A DNA stretch of 11,439 bases, taken from Pelosinus fermentans. Its GTDB lineage: Bacteria > Bacillota > Negativicutes > DSM-13327. Of this stretch, positions 6,510 to 11,439 are shown piece after piece (within the stretch, counting starts at the first letter, position 1; the number at the start of each line of letters is the position of its first letter). The translations under genes and the position numbers were made by a program. The notes under the pieces are model-generated. The model did no database searches. It had not been told where the DNA came from and saw nothing but the letters and a program-made list of their open reading frames with translations. The stretch spans positions 1 to 11,439 of the forward strand of contig DJJR01000072.1 in assembly GCA_002434245.1 (NCBI GenBank). Direction: 5' to 3'.

Positions 6510-8195
6510 ATGATGATGAATCCAAATGATGTATGTATATTGTTAATCAGTGCAAAAAGTCAGCAGATTATTTTTGCAGATCCCTTATTACCTCAAGAAA
6601 CTTTTAAATTTGGCAGGAGAATCTCGGATATTTTTTATACTACATGTAGTGATGCGGATAAGACTATTATTCATAGTGAGTATGGCAAAATAGTGGTTAG
6701 TCCCATCTTGACAGATGAATTTCCGCTGTATGTGGGAATTGTTTTTCCTCCTAATTCCCAGTATCATACGATGGAAGAAATCATTGAAGACAATAAACGG
6801 TTGATTCGTGAAAATGAGGAATTAAAAATCATCTTTGATTCCTCTCATGATGGATTGCTTGTGGTGGATAAAACAGGCAGGATTATCCGCATGAATGAAA
6901 ATTGTCCTCGAATTATGGGCATATCGCGAGATAAAATGCTGAATGAAAAGATGCAAAAACTGATTCAGACAGGTGTAGTTTTGAATTCAGGTACATTGCA
7001 AGTTTTGAAATACAGAAAGAAAATAACCTTTCAGCAGATATTTCAATCAGGAAAGCGTAGCATCGTTACTGGAAGTCCGGTTTTAGATGAATATGGCAAT
7101 ATTTGCAGTATTGTTGTAAACCTTCGTGATATGGCAGAAGTCCATCAATTGCTGGAAGAATCAGGACAATATAAAAGTGAACTAGAACCCTGTAGCGAAA
7201 TAGTCAATACCATCTCAAGACAAAAACCGTCTATCGATGCGAATTTGACCTTTGTAAGTGAGCCAATGAAGCATCTCGTAAAAAGTATCGAAAAATATGC
7301 CAAAGTGGATGCCTCTATATTGATTACAGGTGAATCAGGAGTTGGTAAGGAAGTCGTAGCGGATCTTATACATACATATAGTGATCGCAAAAAGGCTCCT
7401 TTTTTAAAGATTAATTGTGGAGCCATTCCAGAAGGATTGTTGGAGTCAGAATTATTTGGCTATGAGAAGGGGGCTTTCAGTGGTGCGAATAAAGATGGAA
7501 AAGCAGGTTTCTTTGAACTAGCTGACCAGGGGACTGTATTGCTTGATGAAATCGGAGAGTTGCCTTTAGCGCTTCAAGTAAAAATACTTCGTTTTGTTCA
7601 AGAACGTGAATTTTATCGAGTTGGCGGAAATCAGTTGATTAAGGTGAATACAAGGATTATAGCCGCAACCAATCGAGATTTGGAGGCTATGGTGCGCAAT
7701 AAAGAATTTCGTTCGGATCTATTTTATCGCTTACACGTATTGAACCTTTACATTCCTGCTCTGCAGGAACGGTCAGAGGATATCATTCCTTTAACTCAAT
7801 ATTTTCTCAAAAAATATAATGAAAAGTATCATACAAATAAAACGCTTTCTCCTGAAATCTATCACATCTTTTCTCAATATTCATGGCCGGGAAATGTTCG
7901 TGAGTTGGAAAATCTACTAGAACAATTGATTGTCATTACCGATACTAAGAGAATTACAATAGAGCATATTCCGGAAAGAATTAGAAATTTCTTGCAGGAT
8001 GCCAATCAAAATAAAGAATGTTCTCCAGAAATGACGTACAGAGAGGCAAAAGAAAAGTTTGAGCGCCAATATTTCCAGTGGGCAATCGAAAAATATGGCT
8101 CAACACGAAAAGTAGCGGAAAAAGTTAAGCTTGATCATTCTACAATTGTAAAAAAGGCACGGCAATATGGCATTTCTTTATTACGTTGGCAATAA
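6510..8195 (+). CDS. Sigma-54-dependent transcriptional activator with PAS domain
   Basis: Cytoplasmic bacterial enhancer-binding protein that opens sigma-54 promoters by ATP hydrolysis. Residues 1-80 are an unassigned sensor-like region, 85-108 a likely coiled coil and about 105-215 a PAS domain. The AAA+ domain follows (about 246-490): Walker A GESGVGK (274-280), GAFSGA loop (321-326, a Ser variant of GAFTGA), Walker B VLLDEIGE (343-350), AATNRDL, arginine finger FRSDLFYRL and sensor II WPGNVREL. The C-terminal helix-turn-helix (about 508-555, STRKVAEKVKLDHSTIV) is of the type found in TyrR- and PrdR-like regulators. There is no receiver domain, so a ligand or redox signal is more likely than a kinase. 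ATG occurs at 6510, 6513 and 6516; GGGGG at 6501-6505 spaces best to the second or third. The sigma-54 promoter at 8427-8442 is its likely target. Confidence 0.95.
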   Translation: MMMNPNDVCILLISAKSQQIIFADPLLPQETFKFGRRISDIFYTTCSDADKTIIHSEYGKIVVSPILTDEFPLYVGIVFPPNSQYHTMEEIIEDNKRLIRENEELKIIFDSSHDGLLVVDKTGRIIRMNENCPRIMGISRDKMLNEKMQKLIQTGVVLNSGTLQVLKYRKKITFQQIFQSGKRSIVTGSPVLDEYGNICSIVVNLRDMAEVHQLLEESGQYKSELEPCSEIVNTISRQKPSIDANLTFVSEPMKHLVKSIEKYAKVDASILITGESGVGKEVVADLIHTYSDRKKAPFLKINCGAIPEGLLESELFGYEKGAFSGANKDGKAGFFELADQGTVLLDEIGELPLALQVKILRFVQEREFYRVGGNQLIKVNTRIIAATNRDLEAMVRNKEFRSDLFYRLHVLNLYIPALQERSEDIIPLTQYFLKKYNEKYHTNKTLSPEIYHIFSQYSWPGNVRELENLLEQLIVITDTKRITIEHIPERIRNFLQDANQNKECSPEMTYREAKEKFERQYFQWAIEKYGSTRKVAEKVKLDHSTIVKKARQYGISLLRWQ

Positions 8196-8228
8196 AGAAG
8201 AAATAATAGATCAATGATTGTCAAAACA

Positions 8229-8307
8229 GGTGATTTTTTTCATCAATGGTGATTTTAATAATAAAATAGAATTCAAGACTTGACTTGAAATATGGTGATT
8301 TTTTTCA
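8229..8307 (+). repeat. 14-base direct repeat GGTGATTTTTTTCA
   Basis: The word GGTGATTTTTTTCA occurs at 8229-8242 and again at 8294-8307, 65 bp apart. The second copy forms the loop and inner stem of the strong terminator. The first copy can make only a short TGAT/ATCA hairpin. The pair may be a duplicated terminator of which the first copy has decayed. Confidence 0.7.
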
Positions 8308-8319
8308 CCATATTTTTTT
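8288..8319 (+). terminator. Strong intrinsic terminator after the activator gene
   Basis: AAATATGGTGA (8288-8298) pairs perfectly with TCACCATATTT (8305-8315) around a six-T loop, with a T run through 8319. The 11-bp stem separates the activator gene from the HD-GYP gene, which therefore needs its own promoter. Confidence 0.93.
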
Positions 8320-8360
8320 GCGTATCATATAAAAGAAAATTGTCTCTTTCGGTAAAATAG

Positions 8361-8381
8361 CTGTTGTTAGTGTAATAACAG
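8361..8381. promoter_or_regulatory. 21-bp imperfect palindrome, likely activator (UAS) site
   Basis: CTGTTGTTA (8361-8369) and TAATAACAG (8373-8381) are reverse complements except for one position, around a GTG centre. The centre at 8371 is about 82 bp upstream of the start expected from the sigma-54 promoter at 8427-8442, the usual place for an enhancer-binding-protein site. The inferred binder is the activator encoded at 6510-8195. Confidence 0.5.
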
Positions 8382-8426
8382 GGATACAAACAGTAGAAAG
8401 CTGCTGCGTAATAGGTAGGTTTGGTT

Positions 8427-8442
8427 TGGCATAAAAATTGCT
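8427..8442 (+). promoter_or_regulatory. Sigma-54 (-24/-12) promoter of the HD-GYP gene
   Basis: TGGCA (8427-8431), a 6-base spacer TAAAAA, and TTGCT (8438-8442) match the sigma-54 consensus TGGCAC-N5-TTGCW, with the invariant GG and GC at the right distance. The C after TGGCA is the only base off consensus. The expected transcript start is near 8453, 56 bases before the HD-GYP start codon. Confidence 0.85.
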
Positions 8443-8480
8443 ACTAAAAAGAGTATTGCGAAATAAGAAAGGAGAAGGAG

Positions 8481-8519
8481 ATGTTATTACTACTGTATAA
8501 GGAGGGGTATGGTGAATAA
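8481..8519 (+). CDS. 12-codon leader ORF overlapping the HD-GYP start
   Basis: ATG 8481 opens a 12-codon frame, MLLLLYKEGYGE, ending at TAA 8517-8519. A good ribosome site (AAAGGAGAAGGAG, 8468-8480) precedes it. Its last codons cover the HD-GYP ribosome site and start codon in another frame, which fits translational coupling. The four leucines use TTA, TTA, CTA and CTG. It is downstream of the sigma-54 start point and so would be in the same transcript. Whether it is translated is unproven. Confidence 0.4.
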   Translation: MLLLLYKEGYGE

Positions 8520-9108
8520 GACGCTAACTAATCATATTCGAAATACACAATTATTAGTAAAAAGATTAGAGCAAAAACGGCCCTTGACCATGAGACATTC
8601 ATGCAATGTAAATAAGATTTCTTGTAGGATTGCTCAAAAATTAGGCGTAGAAGATGAGACAGAACTTGCTTATCTGAGGATGGGGACATTACTACACGAT
8701 CTGGGAAAGGTGGATATTCCTACTAGTATTATTGATAAGCCTGGACTTCTCAATAATACGGAATATTGCATAATTATGAAACATACGATATTTGGTCATC
8801 AGCAATTGCGTTCATTTCCAATTGAGGTTTCCCAAATTGCCCTTTATCATCATGAGCGATATGATGGACAAGGCTATCCCTACGGTCTTAATGGGGAACA
8901 AATTCCACTACTGGCAAGGATTTGCTCCGTTGCCGATGTGTATGATGCGATGGTATCCTGGCGCCCTTATCATAAAGGGAAGAGTTTGCAAGAAGCGATA
9001 TATGAGCTGGAAAGGGGCAGTGGCAGACAATTTGATCCATTCATTGTTGGAATTTTCATAAATCAACTATTGGATATAGAATGCGATCAAAGTATTGTAC
9101 CATTGTAG
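8509..9108 (+). CDS. Stand-alone HD-GYP domain protein (probable c-di-GMP phosphodiesterase)
   Basis: HD-GYP hydrolases break the second messenger c-di-GMP to pGpG or GMP. This 199-residue protein is little more than the catalytic domain and has no sensor or membrane part. Visible motifs are His30, HDLGK (63-67, the HD metal pair and its lysine), His92 and His97, HHERYDGQGYP (114-124, which includes the GYP signature) and VADVYDAM (141-148, with Asp143). All the usual metal ligands are present, so activity is expected. The ribosome site AAGGAGG (8499-8505) is only 3 bases from ATG 8509 but 6 from GTG 8512, so the protein may start one codon later. Transcription is probably from the sigma-54 promoter at 8427-8442 under the upstream activator. 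No GGDEF or EAL partner is in the window. Other HD-domain hydrolase substrates remain possible. Confidence 0.92.
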   Translation: MVNKTLTNHIRNTQLLVKRLEQKRPLTMRHSCNVNKISCRIAQKLGVEDETELAYLRMGTLLHDLGKVDIPTSIIDKPGLLNNTEYCIIMKHTIFGHQQLRSFPIEVSQIALYHHERYDGQGYPYGLNGEQIPLLARICSVADVYDAMVSWRPYHKGKSLQEAIYELERGSGRQFDPFIVGIFINQLLDIECDQSIVPL

Positions 9109-9177
9109 AAATAAAGATCTTTTTCGTATATCAACTATCAACGTTATAATTTTATTTTTATAAAGCCACTTCATTTA

Positions 9178-9192
9178 AAACGTATTACGTTT
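9178..9192. promoter_or_regulatory. Inverted repeat upstream of the chemoreceptor gene
   Basis: AAACGT (9178-9183) and ACGTTT (9187-9192) are exact reverse complements around ATT. A 10-bp palindrome, TGCTGCAGCA, follows at 9200-9209. Both lie in the 197-base gap between the HD-GYP stop and the chemoreceptor start. They could be operator sites, but short palindromes arise by chance and no regulator is implied. Confidence 0.25.
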
Positions 9193-9305
9193 GTAGCATT
9201 GCTGCAGCATTATGAAAGAGCGTAGTTTTTGATAATGAATAAAATCATCTTGCATTGTTTTTTGTTGCTTATACTACATCAAAAGAAAGAGGAGAGGATT
9301 ATAAA

Positions 9306-11306
9306 ATGAAAAGTATAAAAACTCAGCTCATAGCCATAGTAACGGCAATCATTGGATTTGTGCTGCTAAGTGTAATCACTATTGCTTATTGGAATACAGC
9401 CAATTTGCTACAAAGTAATCTGGAAGAAAAATTTCAAGTCCAGGTACAGCAGTTAGCGAATGGGTTTGATATTCACATGCAAAAAGAAAAAACAATCATG
9501 GAATCCTTTGGAAAACAGGGACTGGTTCAATTTCCTCTTATTCTGGGAGATACAGAAAAACAAATTCAATTTGTTCAACGGATGCATAATGATTTCCCTC
9601 AATGGAATCCGGTTACCTTTTTCCCTGATGTAATAGGTAAAGCGGTTACTACTAGCCTTGGCACGATGGTGGACGCTTCTCAGTTAGCCTATGTTAAACG
9701 CATAGCAGCAGGGAAAAGTTTTCTAGAAGAGCCCATTGTTTCCGTTGCAAACGGTAAAGCAATTGTCGTGGGAGCTTCGCCAATTTCCATAAATGGAAAA
9801 GTAGTTGGAGCGATGGCTGGAGGAATTCCATTAGAAGGATTTACCAAGGAAATTGATGAGGCCAAAATCGGCCAAGCTGGATATGGTATATTGGTAACAC
9901 CAAAAGGCATGATTGTAAGTCATCCCAATAAAGACTTTATTATGAAAAAGACCCTTAATGACTTGGATAATCCATCACTGCTACAAGCAATGAACGATAT
10001 TAACAATGGAAAAAGTGGGCACATTACTACGGTGATATCTGACATTGAATATCTGATAGCCTATGCACCCACTCAAGATGGTTGGGGAGTCTTTGCGGTC
10101 ATTCCCACTGTGGAAGAATTTGCGACCGTTGTCAAACTAAAATGGATTTTTACAGGCTTATTTATTATTAGTATGCTTGTTGTTTTTTTTGCCGTCAATA
10201 TTCTTGGCAATCGAATTGCTGCTCCCTTACGGGAGATGGTCGGATATATTCAAAAGGTTTCGGAAGGAGATTTTACAAAAGAAACCTTGTTGGCAATGAA
10301 CAAAAGTAAATATAACCCTAAGGATGAAATAGGTCAGTTAGATCTAACAATGAAAGAAATGCGGGAAAAATTGTGGGGCATGCTAAAACAAGTATCTCAG
10401 GCAACGGAACAAATGGCAAGTTCCTCAATCCAGTTAAAGGCTGGTGCCGAGGCTTCTGCCTCAGCAGCCAATCAAATTGCTGTTTCTGTTACAAATGTTG
10501 CTGCTGGTGCTGAGCACCAGGTCGATGTAGTGAATCAGAATGCAGCGACAGTGGAGCAGATGGCAGCTAGCTCGCAGGAAATTGTGGTACATACAAGCGA
10601 AGTGGCTGCTCTTTCCCAAAAGGCAGCAATAACAGCAAAAGATGGGAGCCAAGGGATTCAAAATGCGGTGACTCAAATGAGCAATATTGAGAAAACAGTA
10701 ATGGAATCAAGTAAAGTCGTTACGAAACTTGGTGATCGTTCCAAGGAAATTGGTCAGATTGTCGATACGATAGCTGGCATAGCAGGGCAAACCAATTTAC
10801 TGGCACTTAACGCGGCGATTGAAGCAGCTCGTGCAGGAGAACAAGGTAAAGGATTTGCTGTAGTTGCCGAGGAGGTACGTAAATTAGCCGAACAATCCCA
10901 GGAAGCAGCCAAACGTATTGCAGGGCTCATTGGAGAAATTCAAAGTGAGACGGACAAAGCGGTAACAGCGATGAAGGACGGTACTCATGAAGTGAAGCGA
11001 GGAAGTGAGATTGTTGACTCTACTGGGCAGGCATTTCAGCAAATCGTAGTTTTAATTGAGCAGGTTTCTGAACGAATGCATACGGTTTTAACTGCTACGC
11101 AGCAAATGGCTGGTGGCAGTCAAGATGTGGCAACGGCTATGAGGGAAATGACAACCATTCATGCAGAGAATTCCTCGGAAATTCAAACAGTATCTGCGGC
11201 TACCCAAGAACAATCTGCATCCATGGAAGAAATTGCAGCATCCTGTGACAGCTTAAGCCAGTTAGCTAAGGAATTGCGAGGTAGTCTAGAAAAATTCCAG
11301 ATCTAG
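9306..11306 (+). CDS. Methyl-accepting chemotaxis protein with Cache-type sensor
   Basis: Inner-membrane chemoreceptor that controls the CheA kinase and hence flagellar motion. In the 666-residue protein: membrane segment about 8-28; an extracellular Cache-like sensor about 35-275 ([23 protein letters not shown] and [16 protein letters not shown] are typical); membrane segment about 280-300; HAMP about 301-355; and the cytoplasmic signalling rod with the conserved hairpin tip [25 protein letters not shown] (about 506-530, in two halves). No C-terminal CheR-docking pentapeptide is seen. The start at ATG 9306 is chosen because GGAGAGG (9291-9297) lies 8 bases upstream and the protein then begins with a normal charged residue and membrane segment; an earlier ATG at 9255 would add 17 poor residues. 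The ligand is unknown; Cache domains often bind small organic acids or amino acids. No clear promoter: TATAAT at 9145-9150 lacks a good -35. Confidence 0.96.
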   Translation: MKSIKTQLIAIVTAIIGFVLLSVITIAYWNTANLLQSNLEEKFQVQVQQLANGFDIHMQKEKTIMESFGKQGLVQFPLILGDTEKQIQFVQRMHNDFPQWNPVTFFPDVIGKAVTTSLGTMVDASQLAYVKRIAAGKSFLEEPIVSVANGKAIVVGASPISINGKVVGAMAGGIPLEGFTKEIDEAKIGQAGYGILVTPKGMIVSHPNKDFIMKKTLNDLDNPSLLQAMNDINNGKSGHITTVISDIEYLIAYAPTQDGWGVFAVIPTVEEFATVVKLKWIFTGLFIISMLVVFFAVNILGNRIAAPLREMVGYIQKVSEGDFTKETLLAMNKSKYNPKDEIGQLDLTMKEMREKLWGMLKQVSQATEQMASSSIQLKAGAEASASAANQIAVSVTNVAAGAEHQVDVVNQNAATVEQMAASSQEIVVHTSEVAALSQKAAITAKDGSQGIQNAVTQMSNIEKTVMESSKVVTKLGDRSKEIGQIVDTIAGIAGQTNLLALNAAIEAARAGEQGKGFAVVAEEVRKLAEQSQEAAKRIAGLIGEIQSETDKAVTAMKDGTHEVKRGSEIVDSTGQAFQQIVVLIEQVSERMHTVLTATQQMAGGSQDVATAMREMTTIHAENSSEIQTVSAATQEQSASMEEIAASCDSLSQLAKELRGSLEKFQI

Positions 11307-11369
11307 CACAACAGTCCATAGGGATACTGCATTAGAGACTAAAGTTAGGAACGTGTTAGTTTGCTGTTA

Positions 11370-11398
11370 TTGTTTTTGGTATTTTACAATATTATAAT
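11370..11398 (+). promoter_or_regulatory. Sigma-A-type promoter reading out of the window
   Basis: TTGTTT (11370-11375) and a perfect TATAAT (11393-11398) are separated by 17 bp. The transcript would begin near 11405 and serve a gene to the right of the window. The region 11307-11439 contains no gene that I can support, and no clear terminator follows the chemoreceptor gene. Confidence 0.5.
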
Positions 11399-11439
11399 TA
11401 GGGACAATAGTAGAAATTTTAAGTCCAGCGGTAATATGT

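Noticed and set aside
6473..6529. 18-codon frame overlapping the activator start
   Set aside because: No ribosome site; its start lies directly after the terminator T run.
8320..8508. c-di-GMP riboswitch in front of the HD-GYP gene
   Set aside because: The conserved core of class I or II c-di-GMP riboswitches is not visible here or before the chemoreceptor gene.
8792..9061. 89-codon + strand frame inside the HD-GYP gene
   Set aside because: It overlaps a well-conserved catalytic domain in another frame, and its product resembles nothing.
9255..9305. Upstream ATG at 9255 for the chemoreceptor
   Set aside because: It would add 17 uncharacteristic residues and has no ribosome site, whereas ATG 9306 has GGAGAGG 8 bases upstream and begins a typical receptor N-terminus.
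1..11439. CRISPR arrays, tRNA or rRNA genes
   Set aside because: No regularly spaced repeats and no tRNA or rRNA signatures were seen on either strand.

Overview
The window is AT-rich DNA from a strictly anaerobic, motile bacterium, most likely a member of the Bacillota. The evidence is a large two-activase acyl-CoA dehydratase activator protein, a class I hybrid cluster protein, strong AGGAGG-type ribosome binding sites, U-tailed terminators, a PAS-type sigma-54 activator, a stand-alone HD-GYP protein and a chemoreceptor. A sporomusa-like Negativicute or a clostridium would fit, but the sequence alone does not decide. All recognised genes lie on the + strand.

Left part (1-3890). Bases 1 to about 124 form a run of hairpins that looks like the right end of an IS200/IS605-type element, the region that specifies the omega-RNA of TnpB. 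It abuts a large acyl-CoA dehydratase activase gene (to 3841) that has lost the start of its first ATPase domain. A strong terminator follows. Middle part (3891-5821). After a regulatory region with a perfect inverted repeat and a repeated TTCATATGA word comes hcp, the hybrid cluster protein gene for NO/hydroxylamine detoxification. Its N-terminal cysteine motif is in a different frame from the rest because one A is missing from a short A run. A terminator follows.

The stretch 5822-6509 holds a small unrecognised gene with an inverted repeat in front, then a gene-free region with an unusually complete leader layout: a sigma-A promoter, an antiterminator-like strand and an intrinsic terminator, all ahead of a sigma-54-dependent activator (6510-8195).

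Right part (8196-11439). The activator gene ends at a very strong terminator. The next gene, a stand-alone HD-GYP domain protein (probable c-di-GMP phosphodiesterase), has a near-perfect sigma-54 promoter, an imperfect 21-bp palindrome about 80 bp upstream of the expected transcript start, and a 12-codon leader ORF overlapping its start. This makes the activator and HD-GYP protein a likely regulator-target pair. A membrane chemoreceptor with a Cache-like sensor follows, and another sigma-A promoter reads out of the window. The inferred theme on the right is control of c-di-GMP and taxis by a cytoplasmic signal sensed by the activator. The left half is metabolic and stress genes, two of which look damaged.
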